In this document: positions 1 to 8,155 of the stretch, piece by piece
Numbering within the stretch: position 1 is the first letter of the stretch
How the letters are laid out: every line of letters begins with the position of its first letter
NCBI GenBank assembly: GCA_016927815.1
Contig: JAFGLY010000041.1
Location: 1 to 45,701, forward strand
Origin: Deltaproteobacteria bacterium
Lineage (GTDB): Bacteria; Myxococcota_A; UBA796; JAFGLY01
Direction of reading: 5' to 3'
Length of the DNA: 45,701 bases
Notes under the pieces: generated by a model
What the model was told of the DNA's origin: nothing
The model's input: only the letters and a program-made list of their open reading frames with translations
Databases searched by the model: none
Translations under genes and position numbers: made by a program

Positions 1-278
1 CGGGCGCGGCCCTCACCCGGCGCCTGTCGGCGCCACCCTCTCCCGGGGGGAGAGGGGGCAGGGCACGCAGTGCCCCCCGAGCCCGAGACCGAGCCGACCC
101 GTCGGACCGCAGACGATGCCGCCCGACCCCTGCCCGTCGCACCTTCAGCCGTTTCGCGGCCTGTTCACGTTCCGAAATGGGGCAACGCCTGGAACCCCCG
201 GGAGGGGTCCGGCATCGGGTCGTTGCACGAGACGCCTCCTGGTGGCAGGATGTCACGATCCTGAGAGCGGAGACCCCC
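1..278. other. Upstream non-coding stretch at the window edge
   Basis: No convincing gene is visible in this stretch before the DUF362 gene. Open frames here run through compositionally ordinary GC-rich DNA and encode Arg/Pro-rich, low-complexity peptides typical of shadows. It holds the hairpin described at 36-56 and, just before the first gene, a Shine-Dalgarno-like GGAG at 269-272. The promoter of the first operon probably lies here, but no clear -35/-10 pair was recognised. The gene preceding the window edge cannot be identified. Confidence 0.5.
36..56. repeat. Intergenic CCCTCTCCC/GGGAGAGGG hairpin
   Basis: A perfect 9-bp stem, CCCTCTCCC at 36-44 and GGGAGAGGG at 48-56, closes a GGG loop. 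No T-tract follows, so it is not a classical intrinsic terminator. The left flank (CCCTCACCCGGCG followed by GCGCCACCCTCTCCC) resembles, in reverse orientation, the DNA at about 24204-24225, which suggests a dispersed intergenic repeat family. Confidence 0.5.
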
Positions 279-1190
279 ATGCCCCCCCTCGATCGACGCA
301 GCTTCCTCCGGGATGCGGCCGCCGTCGCGGCTGGCCTCGCCCTCGCGCCCCGCTTCGCCTGGGCCCAGGTCCCCGCACCCACGGGACCCACCCTGCCCTC
401 AATCGTGGTCGTGCACGGCACGGACGTGGCGAGGATGCTGGCCAAGGGGATCGAGCGGATGGGGGGCTGGGGCGCCTTCGTCAATCCGGGGAAGCAGGCC
501 ACTGTCAAGCCCAACGTCGGCTGGGCCAGCCGACCCGAACAGGGCGGCAATACGGATCCGAACCTGGTGGGCGCCATGGTGACCGCCCTGCTCGCCGCGG
601 GCGCGAGCGAGGTCGTGGTGCCCGAGAACCCCTGCAGCCCGGCGAAGCAGTCGTTCCCCATGAGCGGCATCGCGGATGCGGTGGCTCGGGCCGGAGGCCG
701 GATGAAGGCCCTCGAGGACGGCGACTACCGCACCGTGTCGCTGCCCGGGGCCCAGGAGCTCAAGACCGCCGACGTCGCGCTCGACTGCCTCGAGACCGGA
801 TGCCTCGTGAACGTGCCGGTGGCCAAGCAGCACGGGGGAGCGCGCCTGACGCTCTCCTTGAAGAACTGGATGGGATCCGTGAGGGACCGCGGGGTCTGGC
901 ACCGGGGCGATCTCCACCAGTGCATCGCCGACATGAGCACGTTCCTCAAGCCGTCCCTCGTGGTGCTCGACGCCACGCGGATCATGCTGGGCAAGGGCCC
1001 CCGGGGCCCGGGCCCGCTCGCCTGGCCCCACCAGATCGTCCTCGGGCGCGATCCGGTCGCGGTGGACGTCTATGCGGCCAGCCTGTTCGGCATGACGGCC
1101 TCGGATGTTCCCCACCTGCGCATCGCCGAGGCCATGGGGGTCGGGGTGGGCGACCTCGCCCGCGTGGCTGTCGAGCATGTCCACGCCTGA
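279..1190 (+). CDS. DUF362 domain protein with Tat signal
   Basis: 303 aa. The ATG at 279 was chosen because GGAG lies 6 nt upstream and the protein then opens with a twin-arginine leader: DRRSFLRD at residues 5-12, a hydrophobic run, and a likely cleavage after Ala near AWAQ. Export of a folded protein by the Tat route is inferred. The rest matches the DUF362 type: a KPNVGWA segment, two NPG/NPC-like turns, and a C-terminal stretch with ILGRDPVAVD that resembles the family signature about a target the protein 'knows'. DUF362 proteins are often encoded beside ferredoxins, and the biochemical function is unknown. Its stop lies 14 nt inside the next gene, an iron-sulphur polyferredoxin, so the two are translationally coupled and probably cooperate in a redox process at the membrane. 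Confidence 0.85.
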   Translation: MPPLDRRSFLRDAAAVAAGLALAPRFAWAQVPAPTGPTLPSIVVVHGTDVARMLAKGIERMGGWGAFVNPGKQATVKPNVGWASRPEQGGNTDPNLVGAMVTALLAAGASEVVVPENPCSPAKQSFPMSGIADAVARAGGRMKALEDGDYRTVSLPGAQELKTADVALDCLETGCLVNVPVAKQHGGARLTLSLKNWMGSVRDRGVWHRGDLHQCIADMSTFLKPSLVVLDATRIMLGKGPRGPGPLAWPHQIVLGRDPVAVDVYAASLFGMTASDVPHLRIAEAMGVGVGDLARVAVEHVHA

Positions 1191-2454
1191 CGCCGGACGG
1201 CGTCGCTGGCCACGAACGCTGCTCCGCTCAGGGGTGGTGGCTGCCGGGGCCACGGCGGCCGTCACGCACGCTCCCTCATCCATGGCCACGCTGCTCCTGC
1301 CGGCCGCCAGCCCCTTTCTGGCCCTGGGCGGTGCGGTCGCAGCCCGGAGCGTGCACCTCGCGCTGATCCTCGCGATCCCGGTGGCCGTGCTCGCCGTCCT
1401 GCGCGGCCGTTGGCTCTGCCGGAACGTGTGCCCCACCGGGTACCTGCTGGACCAGGCCGCCCGCCTGCGCCCCGCGGCCCGGACGCGGTACCGCACCTTC
1501 CCCAGCCTCGGGCGCTGGCTCGTGCTCGCTACCCTCGGGGGGGCGGCGTTCGGATGGCCGGTCTTCCTCTGGATGGACCCCCTCTCCTTCTTCAACGCCT
1601 TCTTCGGCGGGCCGGTCGCGACCGGCCTGGAGGCTGTGGGCCTGCCCGTCCGCCGGGTCCTGCCGTGGGGGATGGCTGCGGTGGCGGGCGCGCTGTTGCC
1701 CCTTGTGATCCTCCTCTCGGCGTGGCGGCCCCACCTGTGGTGCCAGCGGCTCTGTCCGCTGGGGGCCACCCAGGACCTGCTCGGCGAGGCAGGCCGGGCC
1801 GTGGGACGTCTGCGGCGGCGCCGGGTCCTCGCGGTCCGGTCCCCCGGGATGGACCGTCGCAGCCTCCTCGCCCTCCTGGCCGGTGGAGCCGCCGGCGTCG
1901 TCGTCACGGGTGCCGCTCGGACCGGAGCGTCGCTCCTGGAGCCTCGCAGCGCGCCGATCCGTCCGCCGGGGTCCGTTCTCGAATCCCGCCTGTCCGCGGT
2001 CTGCGCCCGGTGCGGCGCCTGCCTGAGGGCCTGCCCGGAAGGGATCATCCATCCGGCGCTCCTCGAGGCCGGTCCGTTGGGCCTGTGGACGCCGGTGCTC
2101 AGGTTCGGGCCGTCCTACTGCTCCGAGGCGTGCCACGCGTGCAACCAGGTCTGCCCCACGGGTGCCATCGCCACCACGGGGTTGGAGACGAAGCGCCGCA
2201 TCGCCCTGGGGTTCGCCGTGGTGTACGCGGACCTCTGCCTCGCCTTCGCCGAGGGTCGCGAGTGCATGGTGTGCCAGGAGTATTGCCCGTTCCGAGCCAT
2301 CGAGATCGAGACCGTGGACGGCCGTAGGGGTCCCGTGGTGTCCGAGGCTCTCTGCCGGGGGTGCGGGCTGTGCCAGGTGGTCTGCCCGGCCTCGCCGATC
2401 GCCATCGTGGTGGAGGGTCGTCCGCAGCGGATCCTCGACCCCGTGGACCTCTGA
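1177..2454 (+). CDS. NapH/NapG-like polyferredoxin fusion, membrane-bound
   Basis: 425 aa from the ATG at 1177, overlapping the DUF362 gene by 14 nt. The N-terminal half is NapH/MauN-like, with hydrophobic membrane segments around residues 38-77, 115-135 and 165-182 and two CxxxCP motifs (Cys81/85 and Cys189/193). The second half resembles NapG/MauM. It restarts with a twin-arginine-like DRRSLL followed by a hydrophobic run at 226-245, then four cysteine groups beginning near 276, 315, 363 and 393 that fit several [4Fe-4S] clusters. This arrangement equals a NapH protein fused to a NapG protein. Known NapGH homologues pass quinol electrons to periplasmic acceptors. Which acceptor is served here is unknown, since no nitrate reductase is in view. 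With the DUF362 partner, a membrane electron-transfer module is inferred. Confidence 0.85.
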   Translation: MSTPDAGRRRWPRTLLRSGVVAAGATAAVTHAPSSMATLLLPAASPFLALGGAVAARSVHLALILAIPVAVLAVLRGRWLCRNVCPTGYLLDQAARLRPAARTRYRTFPSLGRWLVLATLGGAAFGWPVFLWMDPLSFFNAFFGGPVATGLEAVGLPVRRVLPWGMAAVAGALLPLVILLSAWRPHLWCQRLCPLGATQDLLGEAGRAVGRLRRRRVLAVRSPGMDRRSLLALLAGGAAGVVVTGAARTGASLLEPRSAPIRPPGSVLESRLSAVCARCGACLRACPEGIIHPALLEAGPLGLWTPVLRFGPSYCSEACHACNQVCPTGAIATTGLETKRRIALGFAVVYADLCLAFAEGRECMVCQEYCPFRAIEIETVDGRRGPVVSEALCRGCGLCQVVCPASPIAIVVEGRPQRILDPVDL

Positions 2455-2490
2455 TCCCCCTGGCGGTGTGCCCGGGATAGGTCGAGATTC

Positions 2491-5400
2491 ATGATCACGA
2501 CCCGCTACGAGCCTCGATTCCGTGGCTTCCACGACCTCACCCGCTGGCGGGTGCGCGAGATCCTGCTCGTCTCGACGGTATACGACGCGTTCGTGCTGGA
2601 GGAGGACCGCGCCCTCGGAGAGCGGCTGACGAGCGAGTACCTCGAGCTGGACCTCCGCTCGGTGCCCCGGATCACGCGCGCTTCCACCGGCCGTCGTGCC
2701 CTGGGTTTGCTGGCCCGGTCGTCTCCGGACCGCGGCGAGGACGCCGGCGGTGAGGCCGAGCGCCCGCGGCGCTCCGTTCGTCGCCCCTGCGACCTCGTCC
2801 TGTGCATGTCCCGCCTGCCCGACATGGCGGCCGCCGAGTTCCATACCCGCCTCAGGGCCGCCCACCCGCGCCTGCCGCTCGCCTTCCTGACCTACGGAGC
2901 CCTGGATGCGGGCCTGCTCGACGCCCTGGCCGGGGTGCCGGGCGGCGACCGGGCCTTCTACTGGCATCGAGACGCCAGCCTGCTGCTCGCCATCGTGAAG
3001 CTGGTCGAGGACGCCCGGAACGTGGCCCACGACACGCGGGCCGGGTCGCAGGTCATCCTGCTCGTGGAGGACACGCCCCGGTTCTACTCCCTCCTCCTGC
3101 CGATCCTCTACACGGAGATCTTCACCCAGACGCGGCGCCTGCTGTCCGAGAGCGTGAACGAGATGCACCGCATCCTCCGCATGCGCGCCCGGCCCAAGGT
3201 GCTGCTGGCCACCAACCTCGCACAGGCCCGCCAGATCCTCGACAGGTACGCCTACAACACGATCGGGATCGTCTCCGACGTCCGGTTCCCGCAAGAGCCC
3301 GGGGCCGAACCCGATCCCGAGGCGGGCTTCGTGCTGGCCCGGGAAGCCCGGAGGACGGTGCCCGACATGCCGGTCCTCCTGCAGTCGTCCGAGGAGGGCA
3401 TGGAGGCGCGGGTGCGAGCGCTGGGGCTGCAGTGGGTGGACAAGCAAAGCGGCACGCTGGCCCGGGACATCCGCGCCTGCCTGCTCCAGACCTTCGGGTT
3501 CGGCGACTTCGTGTTCCGGATGCCCGACGGCCGCGAGGTGGGCCGTGCCGGCAACCTCGCCTCCCTAGAGCAGCAGATCCGGCGCGTGCCCGTGGAGTCT
3601 CTCGCCTACCACGGCCGCAGCAACCACTTCTCCACCTGGCTGCGCGCCCGGACCGAGTTCCGCCTCGCCGAGGCGCTGAGGCCCTGGAAGGTCACGGACT
3701 GGCCCGATCCCGAGATGCTCCGGACGGCCATGCTCGACGCCATCCGGGCGTTCACGCACTCGGATCGGGGTGGCATGGTGAGGGAGTACGTGCCGGACCT
3801 GCCCCCGGGTGGCCAGGATCTGCTCCGGATCGGCTCCGGATCCCTCGGAGGCAAGGGCCGGGGCCTGGCGTTCATGAACGCGCTCCTCGCGCGGTCCCCC
3901 GTGGCGGCTGCGCACGAGGACGTGGACATCCGGATCCCGGAGACCTGCATCCTGTGCACCGACGTCTTCGAGTCGTTCCTGGAGCAGAACCGCCTCCAGG
4001 ACGCCGTGGCGTGGGATCTCGACGACGCGGCGGTGGCCCGCCGCTTCCTGGCCGGGGCCATCCCTCCGAGGACCCGCCACCTGTTGAGGACGCTCCTGGA
4101 TCGGTTCCACGACCCCCTCGCGGTACGCTCCTCCTCGCTGCTCGAGGACAACCAGGTCTTTCCGTTCTCCGGGGTCTACAGTACCTATCTGCTGGCGAAC
4201 AACCATCCCGATCCGGAGGTCCGACTCTTCCAGCTGGAGGACGCCATCCGCCTCGTGTGGGCCTCCATGTTCTTCCGAACGCCGCGTGCGTTCGTCCGCA
4301 ACACCGGGTACCGCCTCGACGAGGAGCGCATGGCCGTGCTCGTCCAGGTCGTGGCCGGGTCCCGCCGCGGCGACCTGTGGTACCCCACCTTCTCTGGGGC
4401 GGCGCGGTCCCTCAATGTCTACCCGTTCCCGGGCATCCCACCCGAGGAGGGCGCGGCCGACCTCGCGGTCGGACTCGGAACGGCCCTGGCGAGCGGCGAG
4501 CGCGTGTTCCACTTCTGCCCGGCGCGTCCCCAGGTCGACCCGCCGTACGCCACCGCCGAAGAGTACGCTGCCAACTCCCAGTCCGCGTTCTGGGCCGTGG
4601 ATCTCTCCCAGCCGGCCGCCGAGCTGAACCAGGCAGGGGGCTTCTCGCTCCGGAGGCTGCCCCTCGAACGGGCCGAGGCGGACGGGGTCCTGCCCCTCGT
4701 CGCTTCGACCTTCGTCCCGGAGGACGGGGCGATCCGTGATACCGTCTCGGTCGAGGGGCCCCGCGTGGTGCGCTTCGCCCAGGTGCTCAAGCACCGTTCC
4801 TTCCCGCTGCCCGCGATCCTCCGCGAGTTCCTCCAGGCCGGCCGCCGCTCGTTCGGCTGCGACGTGGAGGTGGAGTTCGCCGTGGATCTCAAGCCCGAGG
4901 CCCGCTCGGTGTTCCACCTCCTCCAGGTGCGTCCCCTGGAGGTGGCGGCCGATCCGGGGCTCGGCGGTGAGGAGGCGTTGTCCGCTCCCGATCTCGTCTG
5001 CGCGTCCACCCATGCCGTGGGGCACGGCCGCTGGAGCGATCTGTACGACGTGCTGGTCCTGGACCCCGAGCGCTTCGACTCCCTGCACACCCGGGACATC
5101 GCCCTCGAGATCGAGTCCCTCAACCGGGGCCTCGCCGCGCAGGACCGGCCGTACCTGCTCATCGGGTTTGGCCGGTGGGGGTCGAGGGACCCCTCCCTGG
5201 GGGTCCCGGTGCGCTGGGAGCAGATCTCCCACGCCCGCGTGCTGGTGGAATCCGATCGCCGCGACCTCTGGGTGGAGCCCTCGCACGGCAGCCACTTCCT
5301 GCAGGACATGCTGGCTTTCCGCCTCGGCTTCCTGTTCGTCCGGGAGGGCAGGGCCCCGAACCGCGTGGACTGGACGTTCCTGGAGTCCGTCCGCCCGCTC

Positions 5401-5514
5401 GAGTCCACGCCTCACGTCCACCACCTGAGGTTCGAGGCCCCGCTCCTGGTGGAGATCGACGGCCGCTCGTCCCGGGGCGTGGTGCGGCGGCCCGGGAAGC
5501 CCCGGAACGCCTAG
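2491..5514 (+). CDS. Receiver-domain / PEP-pyruvate-binding (PPDK_N) protein
   Basis: 1007 aa. Residues 21-175 look like a degenerate receiver (ILLVSTVYD at the first strand). Residues 187-335 form a complete-looking receiver: Glu193-Asp194 acidic pair, Asp263 in SDVRFP as likely phosphoacceptor, Ser299/300, and Lys318. From about 447 the PEP/pyruvate-binding, ATP-grasp-like domain of pyruvate phosphate dikinase/PEP synthase follows, with GSLGGKGRGLAF, AVRSSSLLED and FSGVYST motifs. The phosphohistidine swivel domain and the PEP-binding barrel of true PEP synthase are absent, so classical PEP synthesis is unlikely. Similar receiver plus PPDK_N proteins are annotated widely but their function is unknown. 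It follows the polyferredoxin by 36 nt and may share its transcript. Its TAG overlaps the TAG of the opposing gene within a single CTAG. Confidence 0.85.
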   Translation: MITTRYEPRFRGFHDLTRWRVREILLVSTVYDAFVLEEDRALGERLTSEYLELDLRSVPRITRASTGRRALGLLARSSPDRGEDAGGEAERPRRSVRRPCDLVLCMSRLPDMAAAEFHTRLRAAHPRLPLAFLTYGALDAGLLDALAGVPGGDRAFYWHRDASLLLAIVKLVEDARNVAHDTRAGSQVILLVEDTPRFYSLLLPILYTEIFTQTRRLLSESVNEMHRILRMRARPKVLLATNLAQARQILDRYAYNTIGIVSDVRFPQEPGAEPDPEAGFVLAREARRTVPDMPVLLQSSEEGMEARVRALGLQWVDKQSGTLARDIRACLLQTFGFGDFVFRMPDGREVGRAGNLASLEQQIRRVPVESLAYHGRSNHFSTWLRARTEFRLAEALRPWKVTDWPDPEMLRTAMLDAIRAFTHSDRGGMVREYVPDLPPGGQDLLRIGSGSLGGKGRGLAFMNALLARSPVAAAHEDVDIRIPETCILCTDVFESFLEQNRLQDAVAWDLDDAAVARRFLAGAIPPRTRHLLRTLLDRFHDPLAVRSSSLLEDNQVFPFSGVYSTYLLANNHPDPEVRLFQLEDAIRLVWASMFFRTPRAFVRNTGYRLDEERMAVLVQVVAGSRRGDLWYPTFSGAARSLNVYPFPGIPPEEGAADLAVGLGTALASGERVFHFCPARPQVDPPYATAEEYAANSQSAFWAVDLSQPAAELNQAGGFSLRRLPLERAEADGVLPLVASTFVPEDGAIRDTVSVEGPRVVRFAQVLKHRSFPLPAILREFLQAGRRSFGCDVEVEFAVDLKPEARSVFHLLQVRPLEVAADPGLGGEEALSAPDLVCASTHAVGHGRWSDLYDVLVLDPERFDSLHTRDIALEIESLNRGLAAQDRPYLLIGFGRWGSRDPSLGVPVRWEQISHARVLVESDRRDLWVEPSHGSHFLQDMLAFRLGFLFVREGRAPNRVDWTFLESVRPLESTPHVHHLRFEAPLLVEIDGRSSRGVVRRPGKPRNA

Positions 5515-6335
5515 GGCACGCCGGTGGCGACGATGTTGGCGATGTTCGTGAAGACCATCGTGTAGTCGTACATGTCGTAGGTCACGACCCTCATCCCGTC
5601 GTCGAGGAGGAGGATGGAGGGGTACCCGTAGATGTGCATGTGTGTGGCCATGACCTGCTCGCTGTCAGCCAGGACCGCGATCTCGGGGTGGGGGTAGACC
5701 GAGTACCAGGTGGCGACGGTGGTGGCGTCGGCCGGGTTGCCGCCCTGGTCCTGGTCGAGGATGGTGACCCAGTAGACGGTTCCGTTCGCTACCGCCCCGG
5801 GCACCGCCTCCCATCCCTCCTCCTCTGCGTACTGGTCCCACATCGAGGCCTCTCCGTTGAGCCACCTCGCCACCTCGTGGCAGTAGTAGCACGCCTCCTC
5901 CGAGAGCACGACGGCGATGTACCGGCCGTGGCCGGCGTAGTCGTAGAGATCGACCACCTCGCCGAACTGGTCCACGCCCTTGAACCGGTAGATGACCTCG
6001 CCCGGGTCGAGCGTCTCGGACCAGTCGGGGCCGACGATGTCGTTCTTGTCCCCGTAGTAGGGCCAGCCGCCCTCGTAGATGCCGCTCGAGGCGTCGAGCG
6101 GGTCTGTGCCGACGGCGACCTCGTCGCCGTCGAGGTACCCGTCCCCGTCGGTGTCGGCGACCGTGCCGTCGGTGCCGTGCTCCAGCTCCAGGCCGTCGTC
6201 CAGGCCGTCGCCGTCGGTGTCGGCCTCCTCCGGATCGGTGCCGTTCTGTTTCTCCTCGCGATCGCTCACGCCGTCCCCGTCGGTGTCGGCGCCGCAGGCT
6301 GCAAGGAGGAGGAAACAGGGAATCGCGATGCGCAT
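5511..6335 (-). CDS. Lipoprotein with TSP3 calcium repeats and thioredoxin-like domain
   Basis: 274 aa, from the ATG at 6335 with GGAG six nt upstream. The N-terminus is a lipoprotein signal with lipobox LLAAC and Cys14 as the lipidation site. Residues 17-75 carry three thrombospondin type 3 calcium-binding repeats (DTDGDG at 17, 39 and 61). From about 115 a thioredoxin-like fold follows, with strand IAVVLSEEA and a CYYC redox pair at Cys149/Cys152, then a YGYPSILLLDDG stretch that corresponds to the cis-proline region. A periplasmic or surface-anchored thiol oxidoreductase or AhpC/TSA-like protein is inferred. The calcium repeats probably act as a rigid spacer. It is the last gene of a minus-strand series after glpD. 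Confidence 0.85.
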   Translation of the reverse strand: MRIAIPCFLLLAACGADTDGDGVSDREEKQNGTDPEEADTDGDGLDDGLELEHGTDGTVADTDGDGYLDGDEVAVGTDPLDASSGIYEGGWPYYGDKNDIVGPDWSETLDPGEVIYRFKGVDQFGEVVDLYDYAGHGRYIAVVLSEEACYYCHEVARWLNGEASMWDQYAEEEGWEAVPGAVANGTVYWVTILDQDQGGNPADATTVATWYSVYPHPEIAVLADSEQVMATHMHIYGYPSILLLDDGMRVVTYDMYDYTMVFTNIANIVATGVP

Positions 6336-6388
6336 GGGGAGCTCCGGGAAGGAAGGAGAGCGGCTTCTATCCCCTGAGTCCCGTGGCG

Positions 6389-8077
6389 CTACCCATCGGC
6401 GGGATCCTGCGCCCATCCCTCCCGCCAGGCACGGGAACGTGCCACCTCGGCGCGATACCGGGTCACCTCCTCGGACGTACGCGCCTCGTCCCAGGCGAGC
6501 AGCGCGGCCATCTGCCGGGCCACCGGCTCCGCGGCCCCCAGGCCCTGGTCCTGGTCGCGGAGCAGGAGCGGCAGGCGCCGGGCCAGCACGTCCTCGAGGC
6601 GCGCGGCCAGCTCCCGCGTCACCGCCCACTCCACCTGGGCACGCACCTCCGGCCGGTCGGGCAGAATGCGCTCCGCCAGCTCCGGCCGCCGGCAGGCGAG
6701 CTCCGCGACATCCACCGAGAGCATGCCGTAGGTGTCCGCGAGCAGGAGCGCGGTGTCGTCGTCGAGCCGTCCGCCGGACGCCTCCCGGGCCTGCCGGGCC
6801 ACCCGGGATCGATCGTCGTCCTCGGGCCATCCCACGCCGCCCGGCAGCGGCATCTGGTCCGTGGCCGCCGGGCGTGGGCGTTCCCGTCGCCAGCCCGCGA
6901 GGAGGAGGACATCCACCGCCCGGTCCACGACCTCTGCGGCCATCCGGCGGTAGGTGGTGAGCTTGCCCCCCGCGACCGTGACGAGGCCGTCGGCCTCCAC
7001 CAGCACCTGGTGCTCCCGGCTCACCTGGGACGCCGCACCGGACCCGTCGCCCACGAGCGGGCGCAGGCCCGCCCAGGTGGCGATCACGTCCTGGGCCTGC
7101 AGCCGGGCGTCGGGGAAGAAGACGGCCGCTGCATCCAGCAGGTAGCGGACGTCCGCGGCATCCGCCTGGACCTGCTCGGGATCGCCGGCCCAGTCGGTGT
7201 CCGTTGTGCCCAGGACGGTCCGTTCTCCCCAGGGGATGGCGAAGAGGATGCGCTCGTCTCGCGGGTGCAGGAGCACCACCGCCTGGCGAACCGGGAGTCG
7301 TGACCGATCGACCACGATGTGCACACCGAGGGTCGGCCTCAAGAGGGGCTTCTCCACCCGTCCCAGGGCCAGGGCACGCGTGGTGTCGGTCCACGGGCCG
7401 GTGGCGTTCACCACGGCCCCGGCCTCGATCGACCAGGACGCGCCGCCGAGCCGGTCCCGGACCACGGCACCCACCACGCGGCGCCGATCGTCGTGGACGA
7501 ACCGTTCGAGGCGCGTCCAGGTCCCGATCACCGCGCCCGCCTGGGCCGCGTCGAGGGCCGTCTCCAGGGTGAGGCGCGCGTCGTCGGTGGCGCAGTCGTA
7601 GTACAGCTGGGCAGCGGTCAGGCCCTCCTGGCGGAGGGCCGGCTCCCGGGTGGCCACCTCCCCGCGCTTCAACCGCTGGTGGAGGTGTGGGGATCGGAAG
7701 AGCGACAGGCCGTCGTACAGCCACATCCCGAGGTCCAGCACGGCTGCCGGGCGGCCCTCGCCCCGGTAGGAGGGGAACAGGAAGGGGAGCGGCTGGACGA
7801 GGTGGGGTGCGATGTCCATGAGCACCCGTCGCTCGGTCAGCGACTCGAAGACAAGGGAGAACTGCCCCTGCTCGAGGTAGCGCAGGCCGCCGTGGATCAG
7901 CTTGGAGGATCGGGAGGAGGTGCCGTACGCGAGATCCCCCTGCTCCACCAGGGCCACCTGGAGGCCCCTGTGCGCGGCGTCCCGCGCCACGCCCGCCCCG
8001 GTGATGCCCCCGCCCACGACGAGGATGTCGAACCGACCCGCAGGGAGCCGGGAGAGGTGTGCCTCGCGCTGTCCCAT
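6389..8077 (-). CDS. glpD: FAD-dependent glycerol-3-phosphate dehydrogenase
   Basis: 562 aa, ATG at 8077 with GGGAGG seven nt upstream. The N-terminal dinucleotide-binding motif is VVGGGITGAGVARDA at residues 20-34, followed by the family hallmark GTSSRSSKLIHGG and GLRYLE. A further family segment, ATGPWTD, lies mid-protein, and a C-terminal alpha-helical domain fits the usual GlpD length of 500-570 aa. The enzyme oxidises sn-glycerol 3-phosphate to dihydroxyacetone phosphate at the membrane and reduces quinone. No glpK or glpF is adjacent. The gene lies between the NfnAB-type fusion upstream (78 nt gap) and the TSP3 lipoprotein downstream (53 nt gap). Identification is firm from motifs and length. 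Confidence 0.93.
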   Translation of the reverse strand: MGQREAHLSRLPAGRFDILVVGGGITGAGVARDAAHRGLQVALVEQGDLAYGTSSRSSKLIHGGLRYLEQGQFSLVFESLTERRVLMDIAPHLVQPLPFLFPSYRGEGRPAAVLDLGMWLYDGLSLFRSPHLHQRLKRGEVATREPALRQEGLTAAQLYYDCATDDARLTLETALDAAQAGAVIGTWTRLERFVHDDRRRVVGAVVRDRLGGASWSIEAGAVVNATGPWTDTTRALALGRVEKPLLRPTLGVHIVVDRSRLPVRQAVVLLHPRDERILFAIPWGERTVLGTTDTDWAGDPEQVQADAADVRYLLDAAAVFFPDARLQAQDVIATWAGLRPLVGDGSGAASQVSREHQVLVEADGLVTVAGGKLTTYRRMAAEVVDRAVDVLLLAGWRRERPRPAATDQMPLPGGVGWPEDDDRSRVARQAREASGGRLDDDTALLLADTYGMLSVDVAELACRRPELAERILPDRPEVRAQVEWAVTRELAARLEDVLARRLPLLLRDQDQGLGAAEPVARQMAALLAWDEARTSEEVTRYRAEVARSRAWREGWAQDPADG

Positions 8078-8155
8078 GACCGCCTCCCGGGAGACGGGAT
8101 CCGCTATCCCCCCGGCAGGTCCGTGGCGCCCCGATCCCCGCGCGGGCGAGGCGGG

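Noticed and set aside
399-5424. Long minus-strand frames across the DUF362, polyferredoxin and PEP-binding genes
   Set aside because: Low-complexity Arg/His/Gly-rich shadow translations typical of GC-rich DNA; the plus-strand genes have domains and Shine-Dalgarno sites.
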